A DNA stretch of 64,000 nucleotides, from contig OX326958.1 of the NCBI GenBank assembly GCA_946800325.1, positions 63,295,793 to 63,359,792 on the forward strand, in the 5' to 3' direction. The notes beneath the pieces were generated by a model. The model worked only from the letters and a program-made list of their open reading frames with translations, was not told the DNA's origin and made no database searches. The position numbers were made by a program, and so were the translations under genes. Origin of the DNA: Luzula sylvatica. Its lineage: Eukaryota; Streptophyta; Magnoliopsida; Poales; Juncaceae. Position 1 is the first letter of the stretch, and each line of letters starts with the position of its first letter. Shown piece by piece: positions 53,426 through 64,000 of this stretch.

Positions 53426-56400
53426 TACTACATAAGTTTTCACCAAATTTCACAAACACTAAGTAAGTTTGTTTTTCAATTCAAAACAAGATTTTAACGC
53501 TTCGAGGAGTTCAAATAACGTGTTTTTAATCATTTGTATCGTATCTTTTATTACATAACTTTTAACCAAATTTCACAAACACTAAGTAAGTTTGTTTTTC
53601 GATTCAAAACAAGATTTTAACGCTTTGAGGAGTTCAAATAACTTGTTTTTAGATCATATGCATCGTATCTTTTACTACATAACTTTTCACCAAATTTTAC
53701 AAACACTAAGTAAGTTTGTTTTTCGATTCAAAACAAGATTTTAACGCTTTGAGGAGTTCAAATAACATGTTTTTAGATCATTTGTATCGTATCTTTTATT
53801 ACATAACTTTTAACCAAATTTCACAAACACTAAGTAAGTTTGTTTTTCGATTAAAAACTAGATTTTAACGCTTTGAGGAGTTCAAATAACTTGTTTTTTG
53901 ATCATTTGTATCGTATCGTTTACTACATAACTTTTCACCAAATTTCACAAACACTAAGTAAGTTTGTTTTTCGATTCAAAACAAGATTTTAACGCTTTGA
54001 GGAGTTCAAATAACTTGTTTTTAGATCATTTGCATCCTATCATTTACTACATAACTTTTCACCAAATTTTACAAACACTAAGTAAGTTTGTTTTTCGATT
54101 CAAAACAAAATTTTAACGCTTTGAGGAGTTCAAATAACGTGTTTTTTGATCAATTGCATCGTATCTTTTACTACATAACTTTTCACCAAATTTCACAAAC
54201 ACTAAGTAAGTTTGTTTTTCGATTCAAAACAAGATTTTAACGCTTTGAGGAGTTCAAATAACTTGTTTTTAGATCATTTGCATCCTATCTTTTACTACAT
54301 AACTTTTCACCAAATTTTACAAACACTAAGTAAGTTTGTTTTTCGATTCAAAACAAGATTTTAACGCTTTGAGGATTTCCAATAACTTGTTTTTAGATCA
54401 TTTGCATCGTATCTTTTACTACATAACTTTTCACCAAATTTTACAAACACTAAGTAAGTTTGTTTTTCGATTCAAAACTAAATTTTAACACTTTGAGGAG
54501 TTGAAATAACGTGTTTTTAGATCATTTGTATTGTATCTTTTACTACATAACTTTTCACCAAATTTCACAAACAATAAGTAAGTTTGTTTTTCGATTCAAA
54601 ACAAGATTTTAACGGTTTGAGGAGTTCAAACAACTTGTTTTTTGATCATTTGTATCGTATCTTTTACTACATAACTTTTCACCAAATTTCACAAACACTA
54701 AGTAAGTTTGTTTTTCGATTCAAAACAAGATTTTAACGCTTTGAGGAGTTCAAATAACTTGTTTTTAGATGATTTGCATCGTATCATTCACTACATAACT
54801 TTTCACCAAATTTCACAAACACTAAGTAAGTTTGTTTTTCGATTCAAAACAAGATTTTAACGCTTTGAGGAGTTCAAATAACTTGTTTTTAGATCATTTG
54901 CATCGTATCTTTTACTACATAACTTTTCACCAAATTTCATAAACACTAAGTAAGTTTGTTTTTCGATTCAAAACAAGATTTTAACGCTTTGAGGAGTTCA
55001 AATAACTTGTTTTTAAATGATTTGCATCGTATCTTTTACTACATAACTTTTCACCAAATTTTACAAACACTAAGTAAGTTTGTTTTTCGATTCAAAACAA
55101 GATTTTAACGCTTTGAGGAGTTCAAATAACTTGTTTTTAGATCATATGCATCGAATCTTTTACTACATAACTTTTCACCAAATTTTACAAACACTAAGTA
55201 AGTTTGTTTTTCGATTCAAAACAAGATTTTAACGCTTTGAGGAGTTCAAATAACGTGTTTTTAGATCAATTGTATTGTATCTTTTACTACTTAACTTTTC
55301 ACCAAATTTCACAAACACTAAGAAAGTTTGTTTTTCGATTCAAAACCAGATTTTAACGCTTTGAGGAGTTCAAATAACGTGTTTTTAGATCAATTGCATC
55401 GTATCTTTTACTACATAACTTTTCACCAAATTTCACAAACACTAAGTAAGTTTGTTTTTCGATTCAAAACAAGATTTTAACGCTTTGAGGAGTTCAAATA
55501 ACTTGTTTTTAGATCATTTGCATCGTATCTTTTACTACATAACTTTTCACCAAAATTAACAAACAGTAAGTAAGTTTGTTTTTCGATTCAAAACAAGATT
55601 TTAACGCTTTGAGGAGTTCAAATAACTTGTTTTTAGATGATTTGCATCGTATCTTTTACTACATAACTTTTCACCAAATTTTACAAACACTAAGTAAGTT
55701 TGTTTTTCGATTCAAAACAAGATTTTAACGCTTTGAGGAGTTCAAATAACTTGTTTTTAGATCATATGCATCGAATCTTTTACTACATAACTTTTCACCA
55801 AATTTTACAAACACTAAGTAAGTTTGTTTTTCGATTCAAAACAAGATTTTAACGCTTTGAGGAGTTCAAATAACGTGTTTTTAGATCAATTGTATTGTAT
55901 CTTTTACTACTTAACTTTTCACCAAATTTCACAAACACTAAGAAAGTTTGTTTTTCGATTCAAAACAAGATTTTAACGCTTTGAGGAGTTCAAATAACGT
56001 GTTTTTAGATCAATTGCATCGTATCTTTTACTACATAACTTTTCACCAAATTTCACAAACACTAAGTAAGTTTGTTTTTCGATTCAAAACAAGATTTTAA
56101 CGCTTTGAGGAGTTCTAATAACGTGTTTTTAGATCAATTGCATCGTATCTTTTACTACATAACTTTTCACCAAATTTCACAAACACTAAGTAAGTTTGTT
56201 TTTCGATTCAAAACAAGATTTTAACGCTTTGAGGAGTTCAAATAACTTGTTTTTAGATGATTTGCATCGTATCTTTTACTACATAACTTTTCACCAAATT
56301 TGACAAACACTAAGTAAGTTTGTTTTTCGATTCAAAACAAGATTTTTAACGCTTTGAGGAGTTCAAATAACTTGTTTTTAGATCATATGCATCGAATCTT

Positions 56401-56773
56401 TTACTACATAACTTTTCACCAAATTTTACAAACACTAAGTAAGTTTGTTTTTCGATTCAAAACAAGATTTTAACGCTTTGAGGAGTTGAAATAACATGTT
56501 TTTAGATCATTTGTATCGTATCTTTTATTACATAACTTTTAACCAAATTTCACAAACACAAAGTAAGTTTGTTTTTCGATTCAAAACAAGATTTTAACGC
56601 TTTGAGGAGTTCAAATAACTTGTTTTTTGATCATTTGTATCGTATCTTTTACTACATAACTTTTCACCAAATTTCACAAACACTAAGTAAGTTTGTTTTT
56701 CGATTCAAAACAAGATTTTAACGCTTTGAGGAGTTCAAATAACTTGTTTTTAGATGATTTGCATCGTATCTTT
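53426..56773. repeat. Truncated type D unit, 27 monomers, 3,348 bp
   Basis: A chimeric M13 whose tail (tttttaatcatttgtatcg, followed by tattac) is that of M22, then M23-M34, M1, the doubled cassette (55161-56401), M2, M3 and M12. M14-M22 are skipped. Length equals 27 x 124 minus 1 plus 1. Private changes include accaaaattaac near 55551 and ttttaaatgat near 55013. Confidence 0.93.
55161..56401. repeat. Doubled cassette, third copy
   Basis: Same order of ten monomers, with accaaaattaac in the fourth (near 55551) and a single 125-bp M1 at the end. Confidence 0.9.
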
Positions 56774-59700
56774 TACTACATAAGTTTTCACCAAATTTCA
56801 CAAACACTAAGTAAGTTTGTTTTTCAATTCAAAACAAGATTTTAACGCTTCGAGGAGTTCAAATAACGTGTTTTTATTCATTTGTATCGTATCTTTTACT
56901 ACATAACTTTTCACCAAATTTCACAAACACTAAGTAAGTTTGTTTTTCGATTCAAAACAAGATTTTAACGCTTTGAGGAGTACAAATAACTTGTTTTTAG
57001 ATTATTTGCATCGTATCTTTTACTACATAACTTTTCACCAAATTTTACAAACACTAAGTAAGTTTATTTTTCGATTGAAAACCAGATTTTAACGCTTTGA
57101 GGAGTTCAAATAACGTGTTTTTAGATCAATTGTATCGTATCTTTTACTACGTAACTTTTCACCAAATTTCACAAACACTAAGAAAGTTTGTTTTTCGATT
57201 CAAAACAAGATTTTAACGCTTTGAGGAGTTCAAATAACGTGTTTTTAGATCAATTGCATCGTATCTTTTACTACATAACATTTCACCAAATTTTACAAAC
57301 ACTAAGTAAGTTTGTTTTGCGATTCAAAACAAGATTGTAACGCTTTGAGGGGAGTTCAAATAACTTGTTTTTAGATCATTTGCATCGTATCTTTTACTAC
57401 ATAACATTTCACCAAATTTTACAAACCCTAAGTAAGTTTGTTTTTCGATTCAAAACAAGATTTTAACGCTTTGAGGAGTTCAAATAACGTGTTTTTAGAT
57501 CATTTGTATCGTATATTTTACTACGTAACTTTTCAATAAATTTCACAAAAACTAAGTAAGTTTGTTTTTCGATTCAAAACAAGATTTCAACGCTTTGAGG
57601 AGTTCAAATAACGTGTTTTTAGATCAATTGTATTGTATCTTTTACTACGTAACTTTTCACCAAATTTCACAAACACTAAGAAAGTTTGTTTTTCGATTCA
57701 AAACAAGATTTTAACGCTTTGAGGAGTTCAAATAACGTGTTTTTAGATCAATTGCATCGTATCTTTTACTACATAACTTTTCACCAAATTTCACAAACAC
57801 TAAGTAAGTTTGTTTTTCGATTCAAAACAAGATTTTAACGCTTTGAGGTGTTCAAATAACTTGTTTTTAGATCATTTGCATCGTATCTTTTACTACATAA
57901 CTTTTCACCAAATTTTACAAACAGTAAGTAAGTTTGTTTTTCGATTCAAAACAAGATTTTAACGCTTTGAGGAGTTCAAATAACATGTTTTTAGATCATT
58001 TGTATCGTATCTTTTATTACATAACTTTTAACCAAATTTCACAAACACTAAGTAAGTTTGTTTTTCGATTCAAAACAAGATTTTAACGCTTTGAGGAGTT
58101 CAAATAACTTGTTTTTAGATCATATGCATCGTATCTTTTACTACATAACTTTTCACCAAATTTTACAAACACTAAGTAAGTTTGTTTTTCGATTCAAAAC
58201 AAGATTTTAACGCTTTGAGGAGTTCAAATAACATGTTTTTAGATCATTTGTATCGTATCTTTTATTACATAACTTTTAACCAAATTTCACAAACACTAAG
58301 TAAGTTTGTTTTTCGATTAAAAACTAGATTTTAACGCTTTGAGGAGTTCAAATAACTTGTTTTTTGATCATTTGTATCGTATCTTTTACTACATAACTTT
58401 TCACCAAATTTCACAAACACTAAGTAAGTTTGTTTTTCGATTCAAAACAAGATTTTAACGCTTTGAGGAGTTCAAATAACTTGTTTTTAGATCATTTGCA
58501 TCCTATCATTTACTACATAACTTTTCACCAAATTTTACAAACACTAAGTAAGTTTGTTTTTCGATTCAAAACAAAATTTTAACGCTTTGAGGAGTTCAAA
58601 TAACGTGTTTTTTGATCAATTGCATCGTATCTTTTACTACATAACTTTTCACCAAATTTCACAAACACTAAGTAAATTTGTTTTTCGATTCAAAACAAGA
58701 TTTTAACGCTTTGAGGAGTTCAAATAACTTGTTTTTAGATCATTTGCATCCTATCTTTTACTACATAACTTTTCACCAAATTTTACAAACACTAAGTAAG
58801 TTTGTTTTTCGATTCAAAACAAGATTTTAACGCTTTGAGGATTTCCAATAACTTGTTTTTAGATCATTTGCATCGTATCTTTTACTACATAACTTTTCAC
58901 CAAATTTTACAAACACTAAGTAAGTTTGTTTTTCGATTCAAAACTAAATTTTAACACTTTGAGGAGTTGAAATAACGTGTTTTTAGATCATTTGTATTGT
59001 ATCTTTTACTACATAACTTTTCACCAAATTTCACAAACAATAAGTAAGTTTGTTTTTCGATTCAAAACAAGATTTTAACGGTTTGAGGAGTTCAAACAAC
59101 TTGTTTTTTGATCATTTGTATCGTATCTTTTACTACATAACTTTTCACCAAATTTCACAAACACTAAGTAAGTTTGTTTTTCGATTCAAAACAAGATTTT
59201 AACGCTTTGAGGAGTTCAAATAACTTGTTTTTAGATGATTTGCATCGTATCATTCACTACATAACTTTTCACCAAATTTCACAAACACTAAGTAAGTTTG
59301 TTTTTCGATTCAAAACAAGATTTTAACGCTTTGAGGAGTTCAAATAACTTGTTTTTAGATCATTTGCATCGTATCTTTTACTACATAACTTTTCACCAAA
59401 TTTCATAAACACTAAGTAAGTTTGTTTTTCGATTCAAAACAAGATTTTAACGCTTTGAGGAGTTCAAATAACTTGTTTTTAGATGATTTGCATCGTATCT
59501 TTTACTACATAACTTTTCACCAAATTTTACAAACACTAAGTAAGTTTGTTTTTCGATTCAAAACAAGATTTTAACGCTTTGAGGAGTTCAAATAACTTGT
59601 TTTTAGATCATATGCATCGAATCTTTTACTACATAACTTTTCACCAAATTTTACAAACACTAAGTAAGTTTGTTTTTCGATTCAAAACAAGATTTTAACG

Positions 59701-61239
59701 CTTTGAGGAGTTCAAATAACGTGTTTTTAGATCAATTGTATTGTATCTTTTACTACTTAACTTTTCACCAAATTTCACAAACACTAAGAAAGTTTGTTTT
59801 TCGATTCAAAACCAGATTTTAACGCTTTGAGGAGTTCAAATAACGTGTTTTTAGATCAATTGCATCGTATCTTTTACTACATAACTTTTCACCAAATTTC
59901 ACAAACACTAAGTAAGTTTGTTTTTCGATTCAAAACAAGATTTTAACGCTTTGAGGAGTTCAAATAACTTGTTTTTAGATCATTTGCATCGTATCTTTTA
60001 CTACATAACTTTTCACCAAAATTTACAAACAGTAAGTAAGTTTGTTTTTCGATTCAAAACAAGATTTTAACGCTTTGAGGAGTTCAAATAACTTGTTTTT
60101 AGATGATTTGCATCGTATCTTTTACTACATAACTTTTCACCAAATTTTACAAACACTGAGTAAGTTTGTTTTTCGATTCAAAACAAGATTTTAACGCTTT
60201 GAGGAGTTCAAATAACTTGTTTTTAGATCATATGCATCGAATCTTTTACTACATAACTTTTCACCAAATTTTACAAACACTAAGTAAGTTTGTTTTTCGA
60301 TTCAAAACAAGATTTTAACGCTTTGAGGAGTTCAAATAACGTGTTTTTAGATCAATTGTATTGTATCTTTTACTACTTAACTTTTCACCAAATTTCACAA
60401 ACACTAAGAAAGTTTGTTTTTCGATTCAAAACAAGATTTTAACGCTTTGAGGAGTTCAAATAACGTGTTTTTAGATCAATTGCATCGTATCTTTTACTAC
60501 ATAACTTTTCACCAAATTTCACAAACACTAAGTAAGTTTGTTTTTCGATTCAAAACAAGATTTTAACGCTTTGAGGAGTTCTAATAACGTGTTTTTAGAT
60601 CAATTGCATCGTATCTTTTACTACATAACTTTTCACCAAATTTCACAAACACTAAGTAAGTTTGTTTTTCGATTCAAAACAAGATTTTAACGCTTTGAGG
60701 AGTTCAAATAACTTGTTTTTAGATGATTTGCATCGTATCTTTTACTACATAACTTTTCACCAAATTTGACAAACACTAAGTAAGTTTGTTTTTCGATTCA
60801 AAACTAGATTTTTAACGCTTTGAGGAGTTCAAATAACTTGTTTTTAGATCATATGCATCGAATCTTTTACTACATAACTTTTCACCAAATTTTACAAACA
60901 CTAAGTAAGTTTGTTTTTCGATTCAAAACAAGATTTTAACGCTTTGAGGAGTTGAAATAACATGTTTTTAGATCATTTGTATCGTATCTTTTATTACATA
61001 ACTTTTAACCAAATTTCACAAACACAAAGTAAGTTTGTTTTTCGATTCAAAACAAGATTTTAACGCTTTGAGGAGTTCAAATAACTTGTTTTTTGATCAT
61101 TTGTATCGTATCTTTTACTACATAACTTTTCACCAAATTTCACAAACACTAAGTAAGTTTGTTTTTCGATTCAAAACAAGATTTTAACGCTTTGAGGAGT
61201 TCAAATAACTTGTTTTTAGATGATTTGCATCGTATCTTT
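56774..61239. repeat. Type D HOR unit, 36 monomers, 4,466 bp
   Basis: A full type D unit: M13-M34, M1, the doubled cassette (59627-60867), M2, M3 and M12. Length equals 36 x 124 plus 2 minus 1 plus 1. It shares with 47101-51567 the rare markers at 57319 (ttttgcg), 57849 (gaggtgttc) and 58676 (aagtaaatttg), all exactly 9,673 bp downstream of their counterparts. That constant offset, across a stretch with several mini units in between, shows the two are close relatives. Confidence 0.94.
59627..60867. repeat. Doubled cassette, fourth copy
   Basis: Same order of ten monomers, exactly 4,466 bp after the third copy. Private changes are cactgagtaag near 60157 and aaactagattttt near 60800. Confidence 0.9.
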
Positions 61240-64000
61240 TACTACATAAGTTTTCACCAAATTTCACAAACACTAAGTAAGTTTGTTTTTCAATTCAAAA
61301 CAAGATTTTAACGCTTCGAGGAGTTCAAATAACGTGTTTTTATTCATTTGTATCGTATCTTTTACTACATAACTTTTCACCAAATTTCACAAACACTAAG
61401 TAAGTTTGTTTTTCGATTCAAAACAAGATTTTAACGCTTTGAGGAGTACAAATAACTTGTTTTTAGATTATTTGCATCGTATCTTTTACTACATAACTTT
61501 TCACCAAATTTTACAAACACTAAGTAAGTTTATTTTTCGATTGAAAACCAGATTTTAACGCTTTGAGGAGTTCAAATAACGTGTTTTTAGATCAATTGTA
61601 TCGTATCTTTTACTACGTAACTTTTCACCAAATTTCACAAACACTAAGAAAGTTTGTTTTTCGATTCAAAACAAGATTTTAACGCTTTGAGGAGTTCAAA
61701 TAACGTGTTTTTAGATCAATTGCATCGTATCTTTTACTACATAACATTTCACCAAATTTTACAAACACTAAGTAAGTTTGTTTTGCGATTCAAAACAAGA
61801 TTGTAACGCTTTGAGGGGAGTTCAAATAACTTGTTTTTAGATCATTTGCATCGTATCTTTTACTACATAACATTTCACCAAATTTTACAAACCCTAAGTA
61901 AGTTTGTTTTTCGATTCAAAACAAGATTTTAACGCTTTGAGGAGCTCAAATAACGTGTTTTTAGATCATTTGTATCGTATATTTTACTACGTAACTTTTC
62001 AATAAATTTCACAAAAACTAAGTAAGTTTGTTTTTCGATTCAAAACAAGATTTCAACGCTTTGAGGAGTTCAAATAACGTGTTTTTAGATCAATTGTATT
62101 GTATCTTTTACTACGTAACTTTTCACCAAATTTCACAAACACTAAGAAAGTTTGTTTTTCGATTCAAAACAAGATTTTAACGCTTTGAGGAGTTCAAATA
62201 ACGTGTTTTTAGATCAATTGCATCGTATCTTTTACTACATAACTTTTCACCAAATTTCACAAACACTAAGTAAGTTTGTTTTTCGATTCAAAACAAGATT
62301 TTAACGCTTTGAGGTGTTCAAATAACTTGTTTTTAGATCATTTGCATCGTATCTTTTACTACATAACTTTTCACCAAATTTTACAAACAGTAAGTAAGTT
62401 TGTTTTTCGATTCAAAACAAGATTTTAACGCTTTGAGGAGTTCAAATAACATGTTTTTAGATCATTTGTATCGTATCTTTTATTACATAACTTTTAACCA
62501 AATTTCACAAACACTAAGTAAGTTTGTTTTTCGATTCAAAACAAGATTTTAACGCTTTGAGGAGTTCAAATAACTTGTTTTTAGATCATATGCATCGTAT
62601 CTTTTACTACATAACTTTTCACCAAATTTTACAAACACTAAGTAAGTTTGTTTTTCGATTCAAAACAAGATTTTAACGCTTTGAGGAGTTCAAATAACAT
62701 GTTTTTAGATCATTTGTATCGTATCTTTTATTACATAACTTTTAACCAAATTTCACAAACACTAAGTAAGTTTGTTTTTCGATTAAAAACTAGATTTTAA
62801 CGTTTTGAGGAGTTCAAATAACTTGTTTTTTGATCATTTGTATCGTATCTTTTACTACATAACTTTTCACCAAATTTCACAAACACTAAGTAAGTTTGTT
62901 TTTCGATTCAAAACAAGATTTTAACGCTTTGAGGAGTTCAAATAACTTGTTTTTAGATCATTTGCATCCTATCATTTACTACATAACTTTTCACCAAATT
63001 TTACAAACACTAAGTAAGTTTGTTTTTCGATTCAAAACAAAATTTTAACGCTTTGAGGAGTTCAAATAACGTGTTTTTTGATCAATTGCATCGTATCTTT
63101 TACTACATAACTTTTCACCAAATTTCACAAACACTAAGTAAGTTTGTTTTTCGATTCAAAACAAGATTTTAACGCTTTGAGGAGTTCAAATAACTTGTTT
63201 TTAGATCATTTGCATCCTATCTTTTACTACATAACTTTTCACCAAATTTTACAAACACTAAGTAAGTTTGTTTTTCGATTCAAAACAAGATTTTAACGCT
63301 TTGAGGATTTCCAATAACTTGTTTTTAGATCATTTGCATCGTATCTTTTACTACATAACTTTTCACCAAATTTTACAAACACTAAGTAAGTTTGTTTTTC
63401 GATTCAAAACTAAATTTTAACACTTTGAGGAGTTGAAATAACGTGTTTTTAGATCATTTGTATTGTATCTTTTACTACATAACTTTTCACCAAATTTCAC
63501 AAACAATAAGTAAGTTTGTTTTTCGATTCAAAACAAGATTTTAACGGTTTGAGGAGTTCAAATAACTTGTTTTTTGATCATTTGTATCGTATCTTTTACT
63601 ACATAACTTTTCACCAAATTTCACAGACACTAAGTAAGTTTGTTTTTCGATTCAAAACAAGATTTTAACGCTTTGAGGAGTTCAAATAACTTGTTTTTAG
63701 ATGATTTGCATCGTATCATTTACTACATAACTTTTCACCAAATTTCACAAACACTAAGTAAGTTTGTTTTTCGATTCAAAACAAGATTTTAACGCTTTGA
63801 GGAGTTCAAATAACTTGTTTTTAGATCATTTGCATCGTATCTTTTACTACATAACTTTTCACCAAATTTCACAAACACTAAGTAAGTTTGTTTTTCGATT
63901 CAAAACAAGATTTTAACGCTTTGAGGAGTTCAAATAACTTGTTTTTAGATGATTTGCATCGTATCTTTTACTACATAACTTTTCACCAAATTTTACAAAC
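61240..64000. repeat. Partial type D unit, 22 monomers plus 32 bp (right edge)
   Basis: M13-M34 followed by the first 32 bases of M1. The left part carries the type D markers (ttttgcg at 61785, 4,466 bp after 57319; gaggtgttc near 62315). The right part does not: M28 reads aagtaagtttg (63142) rather than aagtaaatttg, and M31 reads gttcaaataac rather than gttcaaacaac. M32 also ends atcatttac rather than the usual atcattcac (near 63717). The array continues beyond the window. Confidence 0.94.

Larger units (their letters stand above)
1..64000. repeat. 124-bp satellite array, 519 monomers, higher-order structure
   Basis: The whole window is a tandem head-to-tail array. The motif tactac(a/g/t)taac recurs every 124 bp (1, 125, 249, 373 and so on), with a few exact exceptions of 94, 103, 120, 123, 125 and 126 bp. 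Landmarks in each monomer are cttttcaccaaa, gtaagtttgtttttcg, ttcaaaacaagatttt, aacgctttgaggag and gatcatttgcatcgtatc. The hand-built consensus has 34 G or C in 124 (about 27% GC). Stop codons occupy all three forward frames and 124 is not divisible by 3, so reading frames never stay open beyond about 52 codons. No interspersed element, inversion or unique sequence was seen. The array runs off both edges, so its real length is unknown. It most likely belongs to centromeric or pericentromeric heterochromatin of a eukaryote; family and species are not recognised. Confidence 0.99.

Noticed and set aside
1..64000. CRISPR array
   Set aside because: The repeat unit is 124 bp with no unique spacers; all of the unit is repeated and the variation is shared between units.
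1..64000. Subrepeats of a ribosomal intergenic spacer or a repetitive coding region
   Set aside because: No rRNA-like sequence appears in 64 kb, and all forward frames are closed in the consensus.
1..64000. Telomeric repeats, transposon insertions, inverted blocks or hidden unique segments
   Set aside because: None was seen. All M13-to-M13 distances are explained exactly by whole monomers plus the listed small indels, which leaves no room for foreign sequence.
1..64000. Assembly collapse or false duplication as the source of the HOR pattern
   Set aside because: It cannot be excluded from sequence alone, but copies differ by private substitutions inherited in a consistent order and the junctions are chimeric within monomers, which fits real exchange better than an assembler artefact. 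Spanning long reads would decide.

Overview
This 64-kb window is satellite DNA from end to end: one head-to-tail array of an AT-rich 124-bp monomer, all in one orientation. Walking the array from one landmark monomer to the next gives 519 complete monomers plus a final 32 bp, with no gap, inversion, transposable element, gene or RNA gene. My consensus is about 27% GC. 124 is not a multiple of 3, and stops fall in all three forward frames, so no frame stays open longer than about 52 codons. Such an array is typical of centromeric or pericentromeric heterochromatin, or a heterochromatic knob, in a eukaryote assembled from long reads. I do not recognise the satellite family and cannot name the taxon.

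The array is organised into higher-order repeats (HORs). In the text, M1 to M34 are the monomers of the left-hand HOR in order, with M1 starting at base 1. M13 is the landmark: it reads ataagttttcacc where the others read ataacttttcacc. Marker variants used here: position 95 of the monomer is T, G or A (cttg, cgtg, catg); the tail reads catttg, caattg, catatg, gatttg or tatttg; M4 and M8 are 103 bp because of a 21-bp deletion; M17 has 2 extra bases (ggggag); M13 lacks 1 base (tttttattcatt). The distances between successive M13 copies are explained exactly by whole monomers plus these small indels.

Layout: 1-11 kb holds 2.65 copies of a 34-monomer HOR of 4,175 bp (type A). From 11 to 12.6 kb a 4-monomer duplication and a 4-monomer deletion, both with visible chimeric junctions, rearrange it. 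From about 11.9 to 22 kb there is a 33-monomer HOR of 4,050 bp (type B) that has gained a 5-monomer cassette after M1 and lost M14-M20. From 22.7 to 33.4 kb the units are longer (47 and 40 monomers, type C) and carry an 8-monomer (992-bp) duplication. From 33.4 to 40.3 kb the units shrink to 31 and then 25 monomers, M4-M11 disappear, and a 94-bp monomer appears. From 40.3 kb to the end a 36-monomer HOR of about 4,466 bp (type D, with the cassette doubled) alternates with truncated units of 19, 6, 9 and 27 monomers.

Neighbouring HOR copies differ at only a few bases per 4 kb, while monomers within one HOR differ much more. That is the pattern of recent copying of multi-monomer blocks by unequal exchange or conversion, and the chimeric monomers mark the exchange points. 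I found no hidden gene system. The interest of the window is the readable history of the array, the linked variants that cross the monomer boundary, and its possible role as a centromere.
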